This document shows, piece by piece, positions 8,033 through 14,844 of a stretch of DNA of 59,242 nt (its first letter is position 1; every line of letters begins with the position of its first letter). This DNA is from JACZWL01 sp046756445. GTDB lineage: Bacteria > Pseudomonadota > Gammaproteobacteria > Steroidobacterales > Woeseiaceae. Made by a program: the position numbers and the translations under genes. The notes under the pieces were generated by a model. The model did no database searches and was not told the DNA's origin. It saw nothing but the letters and a program-made list of their open reading frames with translations. The stretch is taken from NCBI GenBank assembly GCA_046756445.1, contig JBHHWI010000005.1, positions 1 through 59,242 of the forward strand. Reading direction: 5' to 3'.

Positions 8033-9823
8033 TCACTTTTCCACACGTAGTACCGCAAGAAACGCTTCCTGCGGAATCTCAACCGAACCAATCTGCTTCA
8101 TCCGTTTCTTGCCCGCTTTCTGCTTCTCGAGCAGCTTGCGTTTCCGCGAAACGTCACCGCCATAGCATTTCGCCGTGACGTTTTTGCGCAGCGCCTTGAC
8201 GGTGCTCCGCGCGATTATCTGACTGCCGATGGCTGCCTGAATCGCGACATCGAACATCTGCCGCGGTATCAGCTCACGCATTTTCTCGACGAGCTGCCGG
8301 CCCCTCGATTGCGCGGTGTCACGGTGCACAATAATCGATAACGCGTCAACACGCTCCCGATTGATCAGGATATCCAGTCGCACCAGAGAAGCAGCGTCGA
8401 AACGCTCGAAATGGTAGTCAAATGAAGCGTATCCGCGACTGACGGACTTCAGTCGGTCGAAAAAGTCCATCACGACCTCGGAAAGCGGCATCTCGTACTC
8501 CAGAGAAACCTGGGCGCCTAGATATCGTATGTGCTTTTGCACGCCGCGCTTCTCGATGCACAGCTTGATGACCGATCCGACGTGCTCCTCCGGCACGAGG
8601 ATATTCGCCGTGATGATGGGCTCGCGAAGTTCGTCGATCTCGTTGACCGGCGGAAGCTCCGAGGGGTTGTCGACACGGATCAGACTGCCGTCCGACTGAA
8701 CGACTTCGAATACCACGGTCGGCGCAGTCGTGATGAGCTGGAGCTGGTATTCCCGTTCCAGTCGCTCCTGCACGATATCCATGTGCAAGAGCCCCAGGAA
8801 TCCGCAACGAAAACCGAACCCAAGCGCCGCCGATGTCTCAGGTTCGAAATGCAGCGCCGCGTCATTCAGGCGGAGCTTCAGGAGCGCCTCGCGAAAATTC
8901 TCGTAGTCCTCAGACCTGATCGGGAACAGCCCGGCAAACACGCGGGGTCGTATCTGCTGAAAACCGGGCAGAGGCGCATCAACCGGTTTTTTCGCCAGCG
9001 TCAGGGTATCGCCCACCGGTGCACCGTAGATGTCTTTGATGCCGGCGATGACGAAGCCGACCTCGCCCGTCGCCAGGCCGTCACGGTCTCCCATTTTCGG
9101 CGTAAAACTGCCGACGCGATCGGCGGTATAGGAGCGTCCCGTCGACATGACCGCAATCCTGCTACCCTTCGGCAAGCTGCCGTTGACGACCCGGACCAGC
9201 GAGACCACACCGACGTAATTGTCGAACCAGGAGTCGATGATCAGGGCCTGCAGCGGCCCCCCGGGGTCGCCCGAAGGCGGCGGGATCTTGGCGACAATGA
9301 GCTCGAGCAGTTCCGGCACGCCTGCGCCGGTCTTGGCGCTGACCCCGATCGCATCCCGGGCATCGATGCCGATGATGTCTTCGATCTCCCGCATGACCTT
9401 GTCGGGATCGGCGGCCGGCAGGTCGATCTTGTTCAGGACCGGCAGGATCTCGAGACCCTGGTCGATGGCCGTCACGCAGTTGGCGACACTTTGAGCCTCG
9501 ACACCCTGCGCCGCGTCGACGACCAGCAACGCACCCTCGCAGGCAGCCAGCGAACGGGAGACCTCGTAGGAAAAATCGACGTGACCGGGTGTGTCGATGA
9601 AATTCAGCCGGTAGCCGTTGCCATCGGAGGCAGTGTAATTCAGCGACACGCTCTGCGCCTTGATCGTGATGCCGCGCTCGCGTTCGAGATCCATCGAATC
9701 CAGCACCTGCTCCGACATTTCCCGCGCCTGTAGCCCGCCGCAAAGCTGAATAAAGCGATCCGCCAGCGTCGATTTGCCGTGGTCGATATGGGCAATGATG
9801 GAGAAATTGCGAATATTATTCAT
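8033..9823 (-). CDS. lepA: Elongation factor 4 (LepA)
   Basis: LepA is a translational GTPase that acts on stalled or mis-translocated ribosomes and in 30S biogenesis. The 596-residue protein shows G1 AHIDHGKSTL, G3 DTPGHVDFSYEV and G4 NKIDLPAAD. EF-G-like domains II, III and V follow, then the LepA-specific basic C-terminal domain ending in KQKAGKKRMKQIGSVEIPQ. Its ATG overlaps the stop of the glutaredoxin-like gene by four bases. Confidence 0.97.
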   Translation of the reverse strand: MNNIRNFSIIAHIDHGKSTLADRFIQLCGGLQAREMSEQVLDSMDLERERGITIKAQSVSLNYTASDGNGYRLNFIDTPGHVDFSYEVSRSLAACEGALLVVDAAQGVEAQSVANCVTAIDQGLEILPVLNKIDLPAADPDKVMREIEDIIGIDARDAIGVSAKTGAGVPELLELIVAKIPPPSGDPGGPLQALIIDSWFDNYVGVVSLVRVVNGSLPKGSRIAVMSTGRSYTADRVGSFTPKMGDRDGLATGEVGFVIAGIKDIYGAPVGDTLTLAKKPVDAPLPGFQQIRPRVFAGLFPIRSEDYENFREALLKLRLNDAALHFEPETSAALGFGFRCGFLGLLHMDIVQERLEREYQLQLITTAPTVVFEVVQSDGSLIRVDNPSELPPVNEIDELREPIITANILVPEEHVGSVIKLCIEKRGVQKHIRYLGAQVSLEYEMPLSEVVMDFFDRLKSVSRGYASFDYHFERFDAASLVRLDILINRERVDALSIIVHRDTAQSRGRQLVEKMRELIPRQMFDVAIQAAIGSQIIARSTVKALRKNVTAKCYGGDVSRKRKLLEKQKAGKKRMKQIGSVEIPQEAFLAVLRVEK

Positions 9824-10062
9824 GCCTCAATCCGGTCGAGGGCTGTGGCCAGCGCGTCCCTGTCGAGCTCGTACTGACAGACAAGGCGGCCGTCGATCTC
9901 GACCACGGGCACGCGCGTATCATACGCGTCCCGCCAGTCCGCTCTGGTGTCGATATTCAGGACTTCGAGCTCGGCCCTGCCCCGCAGGATAGGCATGATT
10001 TCCTCGATGAGCCGTTCGCACAGATGGCAGCCGGGCCGGCTATAGATCTGAACGGTGCGCAT
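9820..10062 (-). CDS. Glutaredoxin-like protein (DUF836 type)
   Basis: This 80-residue thioredoxin-fold protein begins MRTVQIYSRPGCHLCERLIEE. The CHLC active site is at residues 12-15 and the cis-proline motif TRVPVVEIDG is near residue 50, so it is very likely a small thiol-disulfide oxidoreductase or glutaredoxin relative. Its partner is unknown. It overlaps the end of rseC by 23 bases and lepA by four, so it sits inside the rpoE-rseABC-lepA transcription unit. The neighbouring RseC also carries a cysteine cluster, which invites a redox link to envelope stress, but this is only inference. Confidence 0.85.
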   Translation of the reverse strand: MRTVQIYSRPGCHLCERLIEEIMPILRGRAELEVLNIDTRADWRDAYDTRVPVVEIDGRLVCQYELDRDALATALDRIEA

Positions 10063-10492
10063 CGGTTTTGGAGACCGTGGGAACGAGATTCTTCAGACAG
10101 CGATCCTGATTGAGAAAGTACCGCCCCGATAATGCACCGGCAAGCAGACCCGCCATCGCCAGCACCACGGCAGATCCATCGTCGATGGCGCCGTAGATGA
10201 ACCAGGCGACCGCCAGTGCGGCGATGACGCCGAGTAGCGGCAGTCCGTAAGCAAAGACCGCGGCTCGCAGGAGCTGCGCCGGTGCCAGCGTCAGCCTGAC
10301 CTTATCGCCGGCCCGCAGTTCCAGGCCGACCGCTACTTCGACGTCGATCAGACGCGCTTGATTCGCACCCGTCAGCAGGCCTGCCCCACATCCTTTGCCG
10401 GCCGCGCAGCGCGCACAGACCTGCGCCGCGTCCACCGACACGGTGGCATGGCCCGGCGCAACGGAGACGATCGTGCCGTGAGCTGAGTTCAT
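10040..10492 (-). CDS. rseC: SoxR-reducing system protein RseC/MucC
   Basis: RseC is an inner-membrane protein linked to SoxR reduction and, as MucC, to sigma-E control. The 150-residue protein has the cysteine cluster CARCAAGKGCGAG near residues 27-39. Two transmembrane helices follow (LLRAAVFAYGLPLLGVIAALAVAWFIYG and SAVVLAMAGLLAGALSG). This is the expected RseC topology, with the cysteines on the cytoplasmic N-terminal side. It is encoded just downstream of rseB as in E. coli, with a gap of about 50 bases. The C-terminus overlaps the glutaredoxin-like gene. Confidence 0.88.
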   Translation of the reverse strand: MNSAHGTIVSVAPGHATVSVDAAQVCARCAAGKGCGAGLLTGANQARLIDVEVAVGLELRAGDKVRLTLAPAQLLRAAVFAYGLPLLGVIAALAVAWFIYGAIDDGSAVVLAMAGLLAGALSGRYFLNQDRCLKNLVPTVSKTDAHRSDL

Positions 10493-10541
10493 GCCCCTTT
10501 ATATCAGTAACGGGAAAGTCGCTGCCAGATGAGACAGCGGT

Positions 10542-11507
10542 CTATTTCTGACGCATCGAGCTGGCGATTCGCCTGACGGTTGCCGCCGGCACCTCACCGA
10601 CCGCCGTAATCCGGTAATCGGCGTGCTGCAGTGTGTACGCGTTCGACCCGCCAATACTGGACCGGCGCGCCTTGTTCTTGTTCTCACCCTCGGCGATGAA
10701 TACCGACACGCTGGCAAGACCGTCACTGTACAGAATGTGCGTGACGGGCGCCTCGGCGCCCGCCAACTGCGCCGATTTGGTCGACACCACCCGGAACCCC
10801 GGGGGGAGATCGTCGCTTACCCATTCTGTATCGATGTTGATCTCGATACGTTTCGACCGTCCGGTGTAATACGTGAAGTTTTCGAGGCTCACCGACGGCG
10901 ACAGCGCTTCTGCCGGAACGCTGGATTCCAGATTGATATCCGCAAATTTGACCTGTTCCAGAATACTCCCGTCGCCATCGACCAGTTCCGTCTGCAGCGG
11001 GAACGCCGTTGCGCGATCCAGCCAGAGGTGGTGCCCGAAGCGGAACTGGTCATGTGGCCGGATTGCCAGCAAGACGGCTTTGCGACCTGCGATGCGGTCT
11101 TCGCGGACGAGCAACAGGTCGTATTCGTTGCTGGAGGCGATATCGCCTCTCGGCAACGTCGTGAACAGCGTACTCTGGTCGTCCCAGGTCTCGACGAGCA
11201 CCGACTTGCTGTCCGGCAGGATGCAGTGCACCTCGTTGCCGTTGCGGATGATCTCGAGGCTGTTTCCTTCCTGGATAGTCAGTTTTTCATTGATGACGCC
11301 ATCGTCGCTCCTGTGCGCGACTTTGAGCGTCTCCACCTCGCCCCCTTTCGTCCGTATGACCGTGCCCGCATAACTTGCGTTTTGCACGGCTGCCGACATG
11401 CGCGTGATCCACTCCTCGGGCGCGTCAGCGGCCTGTGCGCCCACCGACTGGGCCGACAGGAATACCCCGATTGTCAGCAGGGACGGTAATCCGGGCGTCT
11501 TAGTCAC
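10542..11507 (-). CDS. rseB: Sigma-E regulatory protein RseB/MucB
   Basis: RseB is a periplasmic protein that binds RseA and protects it from proteolysis until misrouted lipids or LPS displace it. With the GTG start at 11507 the protein has 321 residues. It begins with a signal peptide ending around SVGAQAADA, followed by the lipoprotein-binding-like domain (EEWITRMSAAVQNASYAGT) and the smaller C-terminal domain that contacts RseA. A GAGGA sequence precedes the GTG closely. An in-frame ATG at 11522 is the alternative start. The frame is open to 11888, but that part lies wholly inside rseA and is not credible coding. Confidence 0.9.
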   Translation of the reverse strand: MTKTPGLPSLLTIGVFLSAQSVGAQAADAPEEWITRMSAAVQNASYAGTVIRTKGGEVETLKVAHRSDDGVINEKLTIQEGNSLEIIRNGNEVHCILPDSKSVLVETWDDQSTLFTTLPRGDIASSNEYDLLLVREDRIAGRKAVLLAIRPHDQFRFGHHLWLDRATAFPLQTELVDGDGSILEQVKFADINLESSVPAEALSPSVSLENFTYYTGRSKRIEINIDTEWVSDDLPPGFRVVSTKSAQLAGAEAPVTHILYSDGLASVSVFIAEGENKNKARRSSIGGSNAYTLQHADYRITAVGEVPAATVRRIASSMRQK

Positions 11508-12057
11508 GTTCCTCGTCCGCATCCGTCGCACCGGAGTCTGACGGCTCCTCGTCTGCCTCGATCTCCACCAGCTCGCCATCACGAAGCTGCCAGGTAACGA
11601 GTCGCGGATTGTGACGCAGATAGAATTGCTCCAGTAGCTCGTCATCCGGCATGCCCGCGTGCGCCTCGGGCACGGTATAGCCGGCAATTTCTTCACCGGC
11701 ATTGTCGTTTCCGGTCTGCTGATACACGCGGCCAACCGCGACCAATGCCAGCACTGCAACCGAAGCAGCAACTGCCATGCCGATTGCCGGCTTGGTGAAC
11801 CTCGACTCCGGCACAATGGGTTCCGCCGAATGCCGTACAGGCTCCTCGCCAAGCGCCTTCGCGATCCGCTCGCGTAATGCATTGACACCGGGTACCTCCT
11901 GGTCCCCGCGAATCAGTCGACCAATTTCCAGATACTGCTCAACCTGCTGGCGTAGCGCCATATCCTGGCTCAGTCTCCGCAGCAGCAACTCGCTTTCGTT
12001 GCCGGGCAGTTCACCGTCAACGAAGGCGGATATCTGCATTTTCAGGGCGTCGTTCAT
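11500..12057 (-). CDS. rseA: Anti-sigma-E factor RseA/MucA
   Basis: RseA is a single-pass membrane protein that sequesters RpoE until it is cut in turn by DegS and RseP. The 185-residue protein has the cytoplasmic sigma-binding domain at the N-terminus (MQISAFVDGELPGNESELLLRRL), a transmembrane helix near residues 88-104 (AVAASVAVLALVAVGRVY), and a periplasmic tail that would bind RseB. The gene lies between rpoE and rseB. The protease that makes the second cut, RseP, is encoded at 43124-44455. No degP/mucD-type gene follows rseC here. Confidence 0.9.
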   Translation of the reverse strand: MNDALKMQISAFVDGELPGNESELLLRRLSQDMALRQQVEQYLEIGRLIRGDQEVPGVNALRERIAKALGEEPVRHSAEPIVPESRFTKPAIGMAVAASVAVLALVAVGRVYQQTGNDNAGEEIAGYTVPEAHAGMPDDELLEQFYLRHNPRLVTWQLRDGELVEIEADEEPSDSGATDADEERD

Positions 12058-12093
12058 AAATCACCAATACATTCTCGGTATTTTGATACCAGA

Positions 12094-12669
12094 CTAATCA
12101 ACCAATGTCCCGATCTTTTTTCCGATCGCGTCCCGCGCACGAAAAATGCGCGATCGGACCGTGCCGACGGGGCAATCCATTGTCTGTGCAATTTCCTCGT
12201 AACTCATGCCATCGAGCTCACGAAGCACGATGGCGGTTCGCAAATCGTCCGGCAGTGCCTCGATGGCGCGTGCGACCGTTTCATGCAGCTCGCGACTCAT
12301 CGTCACGCCCTCGGGCGTGTCGGTCTCCTTCAGCTTCGCATGCAGATCGAACTGCTCGGGATCCTGCAGGTCCAGCTCGACATCCATGGGACGTCTGCGC
12401 TGGGCTGCCAGGTAATTCTTTGCAGTGTTCACGGCGATCCGATAAAGCCAGGTGTAGAATGCACTGTCCCCCCGGAACCGGCCCAATGCCCGGTAGGCCT
12501 TGAGGAAGGCCTCTTGGGTAATATCCAACGCCTGGTCCGGATCTCGCACATATCGCATCACCAGATTGACGATCTTGTGCTGGTACTTCAGTACAAGAAG
12601 GTCGAAAGCACCTGTCTCACCCTTCTGGACACGTCGGACCAGCTGAGCATCGGTCGATTTGGTCGCCAT
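12094..12669 (-). CDS. rpoE: RNA polymerase sigma-E factor
   Basis: RpoE directs transcription of envelope-stress genes. From the ATG at 12669 the protein has 191 residues, exactly the E. coli length. An ATG or GTG at 12684 would add only five residues. Region 2 is recognisable in VRDPDQALDITQEAFLKAYR and FYTWLYRIAVNTAKNYL, and region 4 in DLRTAIVLRELDGMSYEEIAQ followed by CPVGTVRSRIFRARDAI. It heads the rpoE-rseA-rseB-rseC operon. A sigma-E-type promoter about 50-75 bases upstream indicates positive autoregulation. Confidence 0.96.
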   Translation of the reverse strand: MATKSTDAQLVRRVQKGETGAFDLLVLKYQHKIVNLVMRYVRDPDQALDITQEAFLKAYRALGRFRGDSAFYTWLYRIAVNTAKNYLAAQRRRPMDVELDLQDPEQFDLHAKLKETDTPEGVTMSRELHETVARAIEALPDDLRTAIVLRELDGMSYEEIAQTMDCPVGTVRSRIFRARDAIGKKIGTLVD

Positions 12670-12715
12670 ACGGGCAGGCCCCACTCAATGAGTGGTACAG
12701 CCAACCGACTCCGGG

Positions 12716-12742
12716 ATAGACCGGCGCAACGTTCGAAAGTTC
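12716..12742 (-). promoter_or_regulatory. Sigma-E-type promoter of rpoE
   Basis: On the minus strand GAACTT (12742-12737) is followed after 15 bases by GTCTAT (12721-12716). The E. coli sigma-E consensus is GGAACTT, 15-16 bases, then GTCTAA. Transcription would begin near 12709, about 40 bases before the rpoE ATG. The spacing and position match the known autoregulated rpoE promoter. This rests on pattern matching only. Confidence 0.7.
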
Positions 12743-12759
12743 GCGAAATAAGTCATCAT

Positions 12760-13272
12760 TTAAGGGTGTTTTTCTGGAAATGTGACCCCGGATCTGCGGT
12801 TGGAGATGGTATCAGCTTCGTGAGTCCCGCCAAAGGCGGCCGGGGCCTGACGCCACAGGATCTGCAGGTACCGCCAATGCCGGTCACGGGCGGGATTGCC
12901 GCGCAGCAACTCACCATAATGTGAGCCGTCCGACAGCCTCAGACGCAGCCAGGCGAGTCTCGGCAGCACGACGCTACCGGACATAATCTGTACCGGCTCC
13001 TCCCTGCCCCTGCGGTCGACCACGCTCGCGAAGTCGGGACCCAGACGGATCGCTCTCACTCGTGCGGCACCGCGGGACAGCTTGCCGATCTGCCACACCT
13101 GACTCGCAATCCACACGATTGCCAGGCCGAGCCGGATCCAGGCCGCCACCGGTAATCGAATGATGAGGACGAACCCGCTCAGGGTTGCGGCACAGGCAGC
13201 CGACACGACCAGCCGCCGGAGAGCCGGATCAGGGCGGAGATGGGCTTCGAATTTTTTCGATGGTATCGGCAA
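12760..13272 (-). CDS. YgfX/CptA-like membrane protein
   Basis: The 170-residue protein has a short N-terminus (KKFEAHLRPDPALRRL) followed by two transmembrane helices (about residues 21-40 and 44-62) and a soluble C-terminal half. This is the layout of YgfX (CptA), whose gene follows sdhE (ygfY) and lies across from ygfZ in E. coli, as here. In E. coli YgfX was described as a toxin acting on cytoskeletal proteins and paired with YgfY, though that role is debated. Its 5' end overlaps the SdhE-like gene by 44 bases. The assignment rests on topology and synteny more than on sequence signature. Confidence 0.65.
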   Translation of the reverse strand: MPIPSKKFEAHLRPDPALRRLVVSAACAATLSGFVLIIRLPVAAWIRLGLAIVWIASQVWQIGKLSRGAARVRAIRLGPDFASVVDRRGREEPVQIMSGSVVLPRLAWLRLRLSDGSHYGELLRGNPARDRHWRYLQILWRQAPAAFGGTHEADTISNRRSGVTFPEKHP

Positions 13273-13645
13273 GGTCGCGATCGGGATGCTCCTCCTTACC
13301 CAACAAGTAGCCGATAAGCACCGGATCGGAAAGCGTCAAAAGCTCCCTGAACGCGTCTTTTTCGGGCTGCGATGCCTGTTCGTAAGCGCTATGCAGACAG
13401 GCCGCCAGCGTCGCGGCAGCCACAGCCAGCAGTATGCTGTTCCGCGGTTCGCCTGCCCAGGCCGTCATCGCATCGAACTGCCGGCTTTTCTGTAGCGGGA
13501 CCGAGACCACGAGCAACAGGCCGAGAACAACGAGGGCGACGGCCGTCTTTTTCCCAATCGCCGTAACGACTCGGATCGGGACCGTCTCGCCCGCCGATTT
13601 CTCTTTCGGGCTTTTCGCCCTTGCGGTAGGCCTGCGCGTTATCAT
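13229..13645 (-). CDS. SdhE-like protein with two membrane segments, RGxxE motif missing
   Basis: Residues about 88-133 match the C-terminal half of SdhE (SdhAF2, YgfY), the factor that helps attach FAD to SdhA: AFRELLTLSDPVLIGYLLG, then DLADTIEKIR. The position between ygfZ and cptA is also that of sdhE. The N-terminal half is unlike SdhE. It has two hydrophobic segments (about residues 35-50 and 70-84), and the spot that should carry RGxxE reads ILLAV. The first 36 codons lie over the SdhAF4-like motif of the frame at 13706 and may not be translated. The true product could be a single protein starting at 13706 with a +1 frame change near 13538, or this ORF alone, or an assembly error. Confidence 0.6.
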   Translation of the reverse strand: MITRRPTARAKSPKEKSAGETVPIRVVTAIGKKTAVALVVLGLLLVVSVPLQKSRQFDAMTAWAGEPRNSILLAVAAATLAACLHSAYEQASQPEKDAFRELLTLSDPVLIGYLLGKEEHPDRDLADTIEKIRSPSPP

Positions 13646-13706
13646 TCGTGTCTTGTGCCGCGCCGCCTGCGATGTCCCGGAGTGATCTAGCGTTATCGTC
13701 GGCCAT
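13389..13706 (-). CDS. SdhAF4-like (DUF1674) reading frame, out of frame with its usual end
   Basis: From the ATG at 13706 the frame encodes about 57 residues typical of DUF1674/SdhAF4, a chaperone of the succinate dehydrogenase flavoprotein. Residues 36-56 contain EIGGRDGPDPSRYGDWEKDGR. Family members stop a few residues later after a DF ending. Here the frame runs on for 49 unconvincing residues, while coding quality moves to the +1 frame, which encodes the SdhE-like membrane protein. This suggests a frame break near 13538, a programmed shift, or an overlapping gene pair. ygfZ starts divergently 37 bases away. Confidence 0.55.
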   Translation of the reverse strand: MADDNARSLRDIAGGAAQDTNDNAQAYRKGEKPEREIGGRDGPDPSRYGDWEKDGRRPRCSRPVARGLGPATEKPAVRCDDGLGRRTAEQHTAGCGCRDAGGLSA

Positions 13707-13743
13707 GCGGGAAGTTTGCCCGACTGCGTAAGCTGGTGCAGAT

Positions 13744-14598
13744 ATGCCGGATGTGACAGTTAAGCTGATTCGTGTTGCCGGAAGCGACGCCGGCGAGTTT
13801 CTTCAGGGCCAGCTGACCCAGGACATCGAACGCGTGGCCGGGGCAGGCAGCCTTCTGGCCGCCTGCTGCAACCCGAAGGGCCGGGTGATAACGGTGCTCC
13901 GGATCCTGATGTGCGACGACGGGTACGGCCTCGTGCTGCCGGCATCCATGGCAGATGCCGTTTGCGAGCGCCTCACGGTATACCGGCTACGGGCCGACGT
14001 CAGCCTCGAAGTCCAGGGGCCACAATGGACCTGCCTTGTTATGCACACCGACGAAGATCTCGAGCAACTCGCGAAACTCGAACTGAAACCCCAACAGCGG
14101 ATCAATGCCTGCCGCATCGGACATGGACTGCTCGCCGTCAATATCGGCATCGACGAACAATGTGTCGAAGTGATGGGTTTCAGGGGTGATCTCGAGCAGG
14201 CCGGCATCGATGCCGGGAAGCATACCGATCTCGATCTCGTTTCAGGCGCCAGAATTCGCGCCGGCGTTCCGGAGATACTCGGCGGTATGTCCGAAAAATA
14301 CACGCCCCACATGTTGAATCTCGATCTGCTCGGTGCGATCAGTTTCGACAAAGGCTGTTATACGGGGCAGGAAGTCGTTGCAAGAACCGAGCATCTGGGA
14401 AGCAGCAAGCGACGCCTGATGCGTTACCGTGCCGAAGATCAGCTGGCGGCCGGCGACAAATTGTCCGACGGCGACAAAGACATCGGCGAAGTCGTCAACG
14501 TCAGCGGGCAGGATCTACTGGCGGTCACGCCGGTGAAAAAGCACCAACAGACTCTCTACGCCGGTGGCGCGGCGGTGACACCGGTGCCACTAGCCTGA
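13744..14598 (+). CDS. ygfZ: Folate-binding protein YgfZ
   Basis: YgfZ is a tetrahydrofolate-dependent protein of the glycine-cleavage T-protein fold that supports the assembly or repair of certain iron-sulfur enzymes. The 284-residue protein has the family signature FDKGCYTGQEVVARTEHLG near residue 203, including the conserved cysteine. It is divergent from the SdhAF4/SdhE-like locus, as ygfZ is from ygfY in E. coli. Its last three codons (CTA GCC TGA) are supplied by the terminal arm of the adjacent repeat element, so the natural C-terminus may have been altered by insertion. Confidence 0.92.
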   Translation: MPDVTVKLIRVAGSDAGEFLQGQLTQDIERVAGAGSLLAACCNPKGRVITVLRILMCDDGYGLVLPASMADAVCERLTVYRLRADVSLEVQGPQWTCLVMHTDEDLEQLAKLELKPQQRINACRIGHGLLAVNIGIDEQCVEVMGFRGDLEQAGIDAGKHTDLDLVSGARIRAGVPEILGGMSEKYTPHMLNLDLLGAISFDKGCYTGQEVVARTEHLGSSKRRLMRYRAEDQLAAGDKLSDGDKDIGEVVNVSGQDLLAVTPVKKHQQTLYAGGAAVTPVPLA

Positions 14599-14836
14599 AC
14601 ATTGCACGAGAGTCCGGGATTGTGGGCACGAGATCGTTGTGGCTGACATCGCTCTGGACCGAGAGCCATAGCGGGCTATGGCTCGAGGGAAGAGCCAGTC
14701 AGGCGCAACGAGATCCGGCCACAATCCGGACAGCCAGTGAAATCGACAAGGTGTCACCATTCGAGTTTTCGTCATCCGAAAGCAAATCATAACATTGTCA
14801 ATGATCTCGGGCGGTCTCGTGCAATGTTCAGGCTAG
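14590..14836. mobile_element. Non-autonomous element with 22-bp terminal inverted repeats
   Basis: Arms at 14590-14611 and 14815-14836 are perfect inverted repeats of 22 bases, each ending outward in CTAG. Inside, 14612-14656 is an imperfect inverted match to 14686-14731, and the centre is a hairpin (10-base arms 14663-14672 and 14675-14684). About 80 bases (14732-14814) bulge from one side. A second, half copy is at 1-152. There is no ORF. CTAG may belong to the arms or be a 4-bp target duplication of the YTAR kind made by IS5-type transposases. It could also serve as a bidirectional terminator between ygfZ and lysS. Confidence 0.75.
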
Positions 14837-14844
14837 CTGCACCG

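Noticed and set aside
8531..9733. 400-codon plus-strand ORF opposite lepA
   Set aside because: Shadow of the highly conserved lepA. Composition is Arg/Asp-rich and without motifs.
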